64,000 nt of DNA from Buddleja alternifolia (lineage: Eukaryota > Streptophyta > Magnoliopsida > Lamiales > Scrophulariaceae), in contig CM033394.1 of NCBI GenBank assembly GCA_019426215.1, positions 24,200,195-24,264,194 of the forward strand, in the 5' to 3' direction. The notes under the pieces were generated by a model. That model searched no databases, was not told the origin of the DNA, and was given only the letters and a program-made list of their open reading frames with translations. Shown here piece after piece: positions 43,015 to 52,828 of this stretch (its first letter is position 1; every line of letters begins with the position of its first letter). The position numbers and the translations under genes are program-made.

Positions 43015-46000
43015 ATGACTCGGAGGTGTTCGCATTGCAGCCACAACGGGCACAATTCCAGGACGTGCCCGAATCGAGGAGTAAAGATATTTGGGGTTCG
43101 ATTGACAGATGGGTCCATCAGAAAGAGCGCCAGTATGGGTAACTTGTCTCATTACATGGGTGCTGCTTCTGGCACACCCCAAAACGGTGGTGGAGGAGAC
43201 GACACCCCCCCTGACCACCCCTCCGCTGCCGCTGACGGGTACGCCTCCGAAGACTTTGTTGCCGGTTCCTCCTCCACCCGTGAGAGGAAGAAAGGTTTTG
43301 AATCCCATTTTTCATTCTTTATCAATCCTATTTCTGTTTTATGTGTGTATCTCTAGTTTCAGATAGACTGATATTTACATTCAAAGTGATGTGTATCTCT
43401 TAGTGTTCAATTACTAAAGTGTATGCAATTTGATTGTTGAAGAAACAATTTCAGAAACAGTTGTAATTTCCTCCTCAGGGCTTGTTGTAGTTTTTTTTTT
43501 TTTTTACATATATGATGACATCACCTGCTCTTGGATTACATGGAAATAGGACATATGCTTGTTTAGAATGAAAGATTTGTACTTTTAATAGATTTCTATT
43601 AGTGTTGAAACCCAATACTGATGTTATGCAGTTACGAGTTTTGCTTTTGTTAATCAGTAATGTAAAAGAGTTATTTTGTTTATATTTGGATGAAGGCATA
43701 TAGGACTTGTGTTGCTGTTCGAATCAAAATGATGAATGAAATAATGGTCAAAAAATCGGACTGAAGTTTACTATCCTTTTTGTTTTGGTTACTCACTTGA
43801 ACCTGAAAATATCTCTTCGTTGGAGCCTGGAAAAAGAGAAAAGAGAAATGAGAAATTAGATCTGTGTTTGGTCTGATTATTTGTTGCGAGTATTGTGACA
43901 ATTGGTATTAGGTTATTGCTGTGCGAAGTAAAATAAAATATTATAGGATCCATACATGCTAATGCTTGCATGTGCATCTCTTGTCCATTATTTGATTGAA
44001 ATTTGTTTCCCAAGCCATTCTATTAAATAATTCTTGTTGATTTGATCAGCAGCCATGATCTGATTGCTCGCATTGTTTTATATATTTTGAGTCTGGTATG
44101 GTATAATCGCGTTTTTGATTGGACAGAATGCATCGGAATCAGTAAAATGGAAAATACTATGCTGTAGGTAGACAGCAGCTTAAGTTGAAAATCATTACAT
44201 ACATGACTAGGAAAGCTAGAGTTAGATTATCATAAGGTGTTGATATACGAGGATGTAAATTTAAGAATTTTTTGCAGATATTATGCATTTTCTGGGTAAA
44301 AGTTCTGCTAGTGGCAGTATCACAATTTTACAATGATTTGTATGAGTGGCTTTCGATGGATTGTCTGATTTGATCAACCATTTTTGTGAACATTGGCTCA
44401 GCTATTCTTGAAGCTGATAATCATTTCATGTTTCACTTCCATGCATGTGCACTATTTATTGTTGTGTTTGAGCAATCTTTACTTTTATTTTCCAGGTACT
44501 CCATGGACAGAGGAGGAACATAGGATGTTTTTGCTTGGTTTGCAAAAGCTTGGAAAAGGTGATTGGCGTGGCATTGCACGGAATTACGTAATCTCTAGAA
44601 CACCTACTCAGGTTGCTAGCCATGCCCAGAAATACTTTATAAGGCAAAGTAACATGTCCAGGAGGAAAAGACGCTCGAGCCTTTTTGACATTGTGGCCGA
44701 TGAAGTAAGCATTCTTCTCTAGCTTTGTTACAACATAATGGGTAATGGAAAACTGAAGTTTATGGTTATGAGTGTGATTTGTAGTTTAAGGTTATTTACA
44801 CTTATCCTCTCTATGATATAGTTAAATCGCCAACCTCTCCTGCCTCTCTTTCACAATTACAAAAACCTTCCTCGAAGTCGAAGTCAGCTTAAAAGCTAAA
44901 AAAGGGTGGAATTATCAGTTTTTGAATGATAATTGACCGTTGTGGCTAGGGATGGCAACGGGGCGGTTCCGGGTCGGTTCTCGCGGAACTGGAACCGGAA
45001 TTGCATAGTCTAAGCGGTTCCTGGAACCGGTACCGGAACCGCATAATGAAGGAACTGGAACCGCAATACCCACATGGACCCGCTTAGGAACCAGAACCAC
45101 TAGGCATGTTAGGAACCGGATCCAAAAATTCCTAATTTTCACAAAATTACGGTTTATAATATTACCCTAAAAATTAACAGATAAAACTAAAATCACGAAA
45201 AATAGAGAAAATCACTAATAACTTACCAATAATTACTGAAAATTTTGTGCAGCAGCAGATAATTAAGAAGATGGAAAGCAAGAAGCGAAGGAATTTTCTA
45301 GGTTTTGTAAGTAGAGAAGGGAAAAAAGGTTTTGCAGAGTAATTTATCAAAAAAAAGGTTTTGCGGAGAAAGGCTATTCGTAAATATTAGATAATAATAA
45401 GAATTAATTTATTTATATTTACGAGGCCCCATTTTTTAAAAATATTTTCCCATTTTCTCATGAGGGGATGGTAAAAATTATAAGTTACTCCACAAATTCA
45501 TCTTTTACTTTATTGGTTAACTTCTTTCCATTTTTGGATTGGACGTAGTGCTCGGTTGGACCAAGACCTTTTAATAGTAGATTTTTTTTATGTAAAAAAA
45601 ATTTAGCAGGTTTCTGATATTCAAAAACTGCATATCCCCACATGAACAAACAGAATGAGCATAGTCCCACTTTCTTCACTTTTATATTAATTTGTTATTT
45701 TTTTCAACAAAAGTTACAGCGGGTCCGGGTCGGTTCCAGGTCCAACCCCGAACCAACCCGGAATCGCTAGGAAACGTATAAATTGGAACCGGAACCGGTT
45801 AGAGCTGGGGGAACAGGAATCGGCGGGGTGGTTCCGGATCCAACCCGGATCCATTGCCATCCCTAGTTGTGGCCCATTGTCTTGGTAATAAGAATATTTG
45901 GGAAACAGTGTATTGGTATGTTTTTGTAGTTGGAATGTTTTTGTAGTGTATCCGTAATAAATTTATATTGCACTAAATACTTCAAAATTTCTAATTGCAA

Positions 46001-47352
46001 ATTATAGTTTTGCCCTTGACCCCAGCTATCCAGAGTGTGTTACAATCTTGGAATTCGGCTCGTGAAAATAGGTTCCAGGCCCAATTTTTGTTGTTTGGGC
46101 TGGCATTTAAAGACACCCATTTCTTTAAAACTCTCTCTCTCTACCTCCTCATTTCTCTCTCTCTCTCTCTCTCTCTCTCTACACCCTCACATCCGCTCTC
46201 CTCATCTATGACATCACCCCATTGCCATCTTCGTGAATAGATAAAGGTATGGTTGAAAAAGGAAAATGAATAGGGAGGGAATTTTCATTTATGGAATTTA
46301 AATTGATTATTTTTTCATTCACCTCTCCTCATTATATAATGATCCTACTTGAAGAAGCCATTTTCTTGTGACAAATGCAAGAGTGGTTGGTCTGCCATGT
46401 ATTTAAGGAATGGTCAAAAAACTACCACCAAGGACTAATGTTTTCAGCCTCGAATAACTAATTTTTTTTCCCGCACTGCTGCTGTATTTCTAGAAGAATA
46501 CGTCAGTATACTTGCGCGCGTATACATCTATCTGTTACTTGTACACCTCTCAAGTTTCAGTTATGAAGGGGTAATTATAGTTTGAATACTATCATTACCT
46601 TATGATAACTGAAAGATGGTCACATTCAAATTGTGGTTTGCATGATTTGCTGCCCAAATGCCAGCCAGATGATAGATCACTTTGACCAATGAAATATGTG
46701 GGTCAGAATATACGCTTTTGCAGGTGTCCAACATCTTCATTGATATTACTTTTGTGTCTATCAGCTAATCTAATTATATATGTGCTTCTCCATTATTAGA
46801 AGGTATAATACAACTAATGACTTCTCTTGTATTGTTGTGTAGTCCGTCGATACTCCATTGGTGTCAACAGATTTTTACTCAGCAAACGCTGCTCCGCTAA
46901 CTGAGACACAAGTATTGGCACCTGCAGTTGTGGATGAAGAATGTGAATCAATGGAATCTGCCAACTCCAATGATGGGGGGGACACGAAGCAGCTTCCCAT
47001 GCTAGACTCATATCCGTACCCTCTCGTCTATCCTGCTGCTTATGTAGCTCCTCCATTCTTCCCACTGTCTATCCCATTTTGGGCAGGCGGAGGAGGGTAC
47101 AATGCAGAAGAGCCTTTGAAAGAAGAAACCCATCAAGTGGTGAAGCCTACTGCCGTCCATTCAAAGAGCCCAATCAATGTGGATGAGTTAGTTGGTATGT
47201 CAAAATTAAGCTTAGGGGAATCACTTGGTGACAGTGGGCAATCATCAACCCTCTCACTTGAACTCGTTCAAGGTTCTTCTGCAAGGCCATCGGCTTTTCA
47301 TGCTAACAACCCGCCTTCTGCCACTTCAGACATCAACTCTACTCATAATTGA
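43015..47352 (+). CDS. KUA1: single-repeat MYB transcription factor, KUA1/MYBH/MYBS3 type (3 exons)
   Basis: Exons 43015-43294, 44496-44704 and 46843-47352 (GT-AG, 999 nt) give 332 residues. The N-terminal zinc finger is C5-X2-C8-X4-H13-X4-C18 ([16 protein letters not shown]), followed by a repression-type motif KIFGVRL at 24-30, where the family usually has KLFGV. The single MYB repeat (about 94-143) has [21 protein letters not shown]97 and W117, and the diagnostic SHAQKYF at 135-141, then a basic RRKRRSS. The C-terminus has the family block [20 protein letters not shown] and an EAR-like LSLEL at 300-304. Arabidopsis KUA1 and rice MYBS3 are nuclear repressors acting on sugar response, cell expansion and senescence; that role is inferred here. 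Start chosen because MTRRCSHC is the family N-terminus. Length is normal and no break is seen. Intron 2 (2138 bp) holds a hAT element. Confidence 0.95.
44947..45865. mobile_element. non-autonomous hAT element in MYB intron 2, TSD GTTGTGGC
   Basis: Terminal inverted repeats TAGGGATGGCAAC and TTGCCATCCCTA, flanked by a perfect 8-bp duplication GTTGTGGC (44939-44946 and 45866-45873), the TSD size of hAT. Subterminal 200 bp on each side are dense in GGAACCGG/CCGGTTCC and GGGTCGGTTCC. The middle is AT-rich without a transposase frame, so it needs transposase from elsewhere. At 919 bp it lies well away from both splice sites. Confidence 0.93.
46131..46181 (+). repeat. CT microsatellites in MYB intron 2
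   Basis: CT runs at 46131-46142 and 46154-46181, preceded by GGGCTGG and TTTAAAG. The layout resembles the CT tract in the 5' UTR of the same gene. Confidence 0.85.
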
Positions 47353-48481
47353 ATTCATGCTGTCTAGAAGAAACTTGTGTACGGTTGCAATGTTGTATCA
47401 CCTCCAGTAGGGTAAAATCTTCTGTTAATAGTTATTAGAGTGGTTTCAGGTAGTTGTAGTAACTTCGTTTGTTAGATATAGTCTTAATAAGTGTTTGTGT
47501 TTAACTATATATCAGTTAGAACTTATTTTCAGTAAATCAGAATTCACAAGAAACAATTTCTTGCCTAAGCACTGTGCTCGAATACTTTCATAAAATATGC
47601 ATAATCCTTTACAAACTCCCATATCCCTTACTTAAGCCAATACACGATAACTACCCAACTGCTATAATACTTAATTAACTGCTATACTAATTAATTAAAT
47701 ACAGAACTTAATAATTAAAATACACTTAAGGATAATAATAAATATTAAACTGCATCTTCTTTCCCGCTTTGCTGCTCCCCTGTCTGAACCTTCTTCTTTC
47801 TTTCATAAACTCGGTCCACAACAATATCCGTCCGCATCTCACCTTTTAGGCACCAGAAACTCTTATCCGGAATATCTATTGAATCTTAACTAGTGTTTGC
47901 TAAGCTTGGGCCTTAATTATCTATGTTTTCAAATACTATTTTCTGTTTCCCATATCACCATATTCACATTTTTTAACTTCATTTTTTCACTCTCTTGTAA
48001 TAACTACACATCAATTATTACTCATTGCATTCATCATGTTACGCTATTTCTCATCAATAATTATCTGCTTCAATTATTCTTTCTTTCTTATTTCATTATT
48101 TTTTTAATCATACATCAAATTTTTTTCAACAAAACAAAGTATAATATATATTGACTAAGCCAACAGTAAAGATTACAAGGGGGTTGTAGTTTGGTGGGTT
48201 ACAACTTACAACTAGAACCTGTTCTAAAACACTGAATATTGTTGGAACAAAATAACTAACACAATCTTTTGTACATCACTACATCAACTAATTATTTTTC
48301 ATTAAATATATTTCATAATTTTCAATTATTTTTTAAATTTATATAGAAACACACCACATTATTTTCACACGAATACCCTTAAAATACATTAAAAAGGAAA
48401 AAAAATCAGAATTTAATTGTAAAACATAAACAAACAAAAGGCTTCATTTTTCTTTGAACTGCACTGAAATGGATATTTTTA
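47353..48481 (+). other. 3' UTR and downstream flank of the MYB gene
   Basis: The 3' UTR probably ends within about 150-200 bp of the stop (AATAAG at about 47486, ATATATCAG and TTTTCAGTAAATC following). At 47740-47890 the minus strand reads a short protein-like piece (GEMRTDIVVDRVYERKKKVQ) that may be another decayed element, but I cannot place it. The remaining 0.6 kb is AT-rich without features. Confidence 0.5.
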
Positions 48482-48800
48482 TGTGGAAATATTGTTGATT
48501 GAATTAAGTGATGTATCCAAGTTTTTCCCCCTATACATTGTTAAACCTTCAAGAATCCATGGATGAATGAACACGAGAGAGAGATAACTGGAGAGAATAT
48601 TGTGTATTATTTGAAGTTTAAACTCATAATAAAATTTCTTAAATGAGATGGACTTATTATTTATATACAACGGGTTAGCTTAAGGATTAAGCTGACTAAC
48701 TTAACCAACTTGACTATTTACATAAAGCCCTTCTAACTAATTAACCAACCGAGCTAAGATTACAACCAGTAATATCAAGGTGCAGTTTTATATTTTCACA
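48482..48800 (-). repeat. 3' LTR of element G (319 bp)
   Basis: TGTGGAAATAT at 48482 and ATATTTTCACA at 48800 are inverted ends with one mismatch. A minus-strand TATATAAATA lies near 48660, followed by a CTCTCTC tract near 48580. The right end touches the polypurine tract. Confidence 0.8.
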
Positions 48801-48805
48801 TTCCT

Positions 48806-49440
48806 CCTCAAGTTGAAAGTTGCGACATGTTGCAAATGCCCAACTTGTCAATGAAGAATTGTAATTGAGGTCTTCCAAGTGCCTTCATTGAATAAATCTG
48901 CTAGTTGTAACTTTGTAGACATGAAGCTTGCAGCAATAAATCGAAGTTGAAGTTTTTCCCGAACCAAATGAAAATCAGATTCTATGTGTTTAGTACATTA
49001 ATGGTAAACTGAATTAGAGGCTATATGTAAGACAACTTGGCTATCACGAGCCAGTGGTACCGGGGTCAATCAAGTTACTTGTAATTCCTTTAGCAGATTA
49101 ACAATCCATGTGCTTTCACAACGCATTGAAGCCATAACCTTATATTCAGATTCAGCCGATGATCTAGATATTGTGCTTTGTTTTTCCTAGATAGTAGATA
49201 GTAACCCAGTTTAACACAATAAACAGTGATGGACCTTCTTGTCATTGGGTATGCAGTCCAATCTGCATCACAATAAGCTTCTTAGTTTCAACTCATTCTT
49301 AGCTGGAAAAAATAAACCCTGACCCAAGTTCCTTTAACATATCATAATAGTTTGAATGTCATATTCTTAGCTGGAAAAAATAAACCCTGACCCAAGTTCC
49401 TTTAACATGTCATAATAGTTTGAATGTCATATTCAAGTGA
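48806..49440 (-). pseudogene. degenerate copia RNase H of element G
   Basis: Minus-strand text EAYCDADWTAYPMTRRSITV, LGYYLLSRKNKAQYLDHR, MKALGRPQLQFFIDKLGIC and a final ST-GGM match the end of a copia polyprotein, with more than six stops. A 68-bp tandem duplication (49295-49430) lies at its upstream end. Confidence 0.78.
49295..49430. repeat. 68-bp tandem duplication
   Basis: ATTCTTAGCTGGAAAAAATA begins both copies (49295 and 49363); they differ by one base (ACATATC versus ACATGTC), so the duplication is young although the surrounding element is old. Confidence 0.92.
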
Positions 49441-49479
49441 GGCCTCTAGGTTTTGACATGAACTGACTAAGGATATGTA

Positions 49480-49915
49480 TATTAGTTATATGCCCTAGAT
49501 GCCAATGACGAATTAGATTGTATATGGCTATTTATATTATTTTGTACAAACTAATTATTTGGAATAAAAAGGAATTTTATGTTTGTTCATATAAATCTTA
49601 AATGACATCAATGGTCTTGAACATATAATCCAAATGTGATTTGGAGAAACCTTCTACTCCTTGGGTATGAGGAGCTGGACATTAGAAGTGTTAGATTACA
49701 TAAAATCAGTTCACAGACCAAAGGGTCTTAATTGGACATTAAAAATGGACTTGTATGATATGAGCTTTGACAAAGGAGTGTCAATCGGTCACTACGCAGT
49801 AGTGAGGATCGCTATGCAATGGTGGGAGCTCATAACATAGATATATAAATGGAATTGATATATTCAAACAATGCTCGCTGTAATCCTGCCACATGGATAT
49901 TTACTCGGTGACTGT
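49480..49915 (+). repeat. LTR of element E, first part
   Basis: Starts TATTAGTTATATGCCCTAGA, like LTR C, and ends at the TSD copy ACTGT (49911-49915). Confidence 0.82.
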
Positions 49916-50798
49916 TGATGCGTGTCGTAGCACACCAAAAATATTATTTATACTTCCTTGATACCTAATGCAATAGCGGTAAGCAAGGGTCGAACCCAAG
50001 AGAGTGTAGATCAATTACAATTGTTAAATAACTTATGAAACTTAAGTAAAAAGGGGGGTTGGTTGCAATTGTACGGAATCTAAACAAATAAAAAGTATAA
50101 AGAAAGCAATTAAATAGTATAATTGAATCAATAATGTAAAGCCCGGTCAATTGTAATTACCCATCATCTTCTCGATTCGATCATAGATACGCAAGATTAA
50201 TTCTAGTTGAGTAGCCAACTAAGAGGAACAATGATAGCATATGAACATCTTGCTCTTTTCTTAAGCGTAATTTATCAACGGATAGCCAATCGATAAATTC
50301 TAACTCCTAAAATACATCTAGGGACTAGGCCTTCGATTCATTTACGGAGAAGCATTAATCACAAAAAGAGAGTTGACATCAATAGTCAATCCACCTAGCA
50401 TGAATTAAATCTAATGACATTAATTTTCCCCTAAGAATCTAATATCAATCATTCATCAATATTAATTCCTATTTGCTACTAAGCAAGACCATAATTGATA
50501 GCAATTTAATCTTAACTAGCAATGGATCAATGAAACACAATAACAAAGTGTACATCTAAGCTAAGCAATTCATCAAACACTTGGCATGAAAACAAGAAAA
50601 TCAATTACTCAACAAAGAAATTATATTAAGAACAATAATCTCACAAACCAAGATGATGATTTCGAATTACAATTGCCCGGATGAGGTTTTTAGCCTCTAA
50701 ATGTCATCTTCAAAGCTTGAGAATTCCAAAAATGCAAAAATCTAAAGAGAACAAGACTTGGGGGAGGCAAAGATGGTTTCAAAGTATGTCAAAACTCC

Positions 50799-50808
50799 AT
50801 TTATAGCC
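50799..50808 (-). promoter_or_regulatory. TATA box of the Athila-type LTR
   Basis: GGCTATAAAT on the element strand. The same sequence is at 56095-56104 in the other LTR, where it would drive the gag transcript. Confidence 0.7.
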
Positions 50809-50833
50809 ACAGAAATCGGGTAGAATCTAAGAG

Positions 50834-51047
50834 GCTCGCGCTGGAGCGAGCACAATGTCTCGCTCCAGCTCGAGCTATTGAGCCATGCATGGATCGCGCT
50901 GGAGCAAGACTTTTTGCTTGCTCCAGCGCATGCTAAGGAATCTTTAGCTCGCGCTGGAGCAAGCAAAAGGGCTTGCTCCAGCGCGAGCTTAGCTGCTGCG
51001 CACAGCTGGGGCTGGAGCAAGCCTTTTTGCTTGCTCCAGCCCGAGCT
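50834..51047. repeat. array of four GC-rich hairpins in U3 (left LTR)
   Basis: Inverted repeat pairs: 50834-50850/50859-50875 (17 bp, 1 mismatch), 50896-50908/50917-50929 (13 bp), 50946-50964/50971-50989 (19 bp, perfect, AGCTCGCGCTGGAGCAAGC) and 51004-51022/51029-51047 (19 bp, 1 mismatch). Loops are 6-8 nt. All share the core GCTGGAGC(A/G)AG. They lie directly upstream of the TATA box. Confidence 0.95.
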
Positions 51048-51276
51048 CTAGTAGCTTGCGGGTACATTTATGGGACTTCTCGCTTTTCTCGGTCGTTCTC
51101 CAACCTCCCGACTTTATTTGGGGCTCTCAATCTCGATCAATTCCACATCTTTTCTCGTCAAAAGCTCCAACCATCCTACAAGATAAAATCAAGACTTTAA
51201 ACGAGCGATTATAAAAGAATATTGCATAAAAACATTGGAATTAGACAAGATTTGTAGAAGAATAACACACTTATCA

Positions 51277-51290
51277 AACACCCCCACACT
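51277..51290 (-). promoter_or_regulatory. polypurine tract of the Athila-type element
   Basis: The element strand reads AGTGTGGGGGTGTT next to the 3' LTR, typical of Athila-like elements. Confidence 0.8.
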
Positions 51291-52828
51291 TAGGCAATTG
51301 CACGTCCTCGAGCAATGATTAGGATAAACAATTTTTTCTCAAATTCATTAGAATGGAAGATAAATGGTAAAAATGACATGAGACAACAACCATGGTCAAA
51401 CACTAAAAAGATTGACACACATTATAACTATTATTCACTTGCATACTTTATCAAATATTCACAAGATGATCACAATAAGAGTAGAAATATTGGGAAATTA
51501 GTAGACTTTCTCACAATCCTCTCCAAACACTTGAGTGTATATGGATAATGTGTTTTTCACTCAAATCTTTCTATGTAAATGCATTCCCATAGGCTTGCTT
51601 ATACACCAAAATCTGCACTACTTTAGAAATGCGCACATAAGAATCAAAAGGTCTTTAATATGGTTGTAACGGGGTTGAGGCTCGGGTAGAAAAACAAAGG
51701 ATAAGAAAGCTAAGTCCAAGAAACTAGTAGAGCATTGAGATAAACTTGGGTAAATGATATATATAGGACCCAATACCTAACAACAACAAATCTTTTGCTC
51801 ATGTTTCCATCAAACATTTGTTTTTCATTTTTTTTTTCTTCTTCTTCTTCTTCTTCTTCTTCTTCGTCTTTGTCTTCTTTATATATATATATATATATTG
51901 ACAAAGAACTAAAAGCACGCAACCTCTTCTCTCCCACAAATTGCATAACAGTCTTTACATTCATCAAAAGTACCCCCACACTATCTCTCAACATGCCATT
52001 TTTTTTTTAAACTCATGAAATAAATCCTTCTAGCTCTACTCGTTCTTTGGACGGGTAAATCAAGAGAGAACAAAGAAATGGAAAAGCTCATAAATCGGGT
52101 CAATCCAACAAAACGGCCAAAAGCTCAAAGGGGTTTACTAGAGATGAAAATGCATAAGGTAGGCTTTTTAGGCTAAGTGGGTTAAAATCTTAAGTGCCTT
52201 TATCATCTTCAAATATGGACAAATCAACGTAATTTTGACATGGTTCAAAGCAAGTTCTAGCATTACAAAAATATAGAAGATACACACACTGAAAGAAAGA
52301 AGATTTCCATAGAAATTTGATCAACAAAAAGGCTCAATAGCTCACATGGTTGTCATAGTCTACTAAAAACCCGCAATTCTACTTCATAGTTCCATCATTG
52401 TATCAATAAAAGCCCAAGAAGCAAGTGGTTACAACTATAATATGTCTATCTCATTCACAATCAAACGGTTCTAACTCATGTCACTTAAATCATGTTATTC
52501 CAAGGAAATGAAAGTTCAAAAAAAATTTTGCTTTTATCTCATGACAATTAACACGTCCCAAGGGTGCATGAAAATAATCGAAGCATACAAATCCCCACTT
52601 TATTCAAACAAAAACAAGAAAAAATAAAAAGAACCAAATTTAACCCCTCCCCCACAATTAAAACTTACATTGTCCTCAATGTAAAACACTTAACAAAAAG
52701 TCATGAACAAAGTAAATAAAAAGGAAGGATAAAGGGATCAAATCTGGCGGTGGCTTTTCAGCCACGCTTGGGTTGCCTCCCAAGAAGCGCCTTTATTTAA
52801 CGTCGTTGGCTCGACGTGCCATCCTCAA
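51291..52828 (-). other. non-coding 3' region of the Athila-type element
   Basis: About 1.5 kb where pol would be in an autonomous element. No RT, RNase H or integrase motif is visible in any frame. Directly after the gag-protease stop is the widespread Athila-derivative sequence GGCACGTCGAGCCAACGACG and TTCTTGGGAGGCAACCCAAG (52775-52825). Confidence 0.8.
51828..51898. repeat. CTT and TA microsatellites
   Basis: A T run and (CTT)n from about 51828 to 51865, then (TA)n at 51879-51898, inside the non-coding region of the Athila-type element. Confidence 0.92.

Larger units (their letters stand above)
48482..49479 (-). mobile_element. truncated copia element G: RNase H end plus 3' LTR
   Basis: Minus strand: degenerate RNase H (about 49440 to 48806), polypurine GAGGAGGAA (48801-48809), then a short LTR (48482-48800). 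Short LTR and RNase H wording (YCDADWTAYPMTRRS) fit an Ale/Retrofit-like copia, a different lineage from A, B, C and E (inference). The rest of the element is cut off at 49480 by the LTR of element E. Confidence 0.78.
49916..51276 (-). repeat. 3' LTR of the Athila-type element (1361 bp)
   Basis: TGATGCGTGTCGTAGC at the left end, ACACTTATCA at 51276. It contains an extra 35 bp near 50688-50722 absent from the other LTR and the four-hairpin array (50834-51047). A minus-strand TATA box lies at 50799-50808 (GGCTATAAAT). Confidence 0.95.

Noticed and set aside
42871..43308. 145-codon open frame on the minus strand across MYB exon 1
   Set aside because: It is the antisense shadow of the conserved MYB N-terminus, G- and P-rich and without a domain; the plus strand fits the family exactly.
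44915..45142. 75-codon open frame across the hAT end
   Set aside because: It reads through GGAACCGG subterminal repeats (repeating RNR and VPVP residues) and crosses the element boundary; a repeat artefact.
47740..47890. Possible short gene on the minus strand (DRVYERKKKVQTGEQQSGKE)
   Set aside because: Only some 40 residues, no start, no neighbouring domain; may be a retroelement tail, but I cannot support a call.
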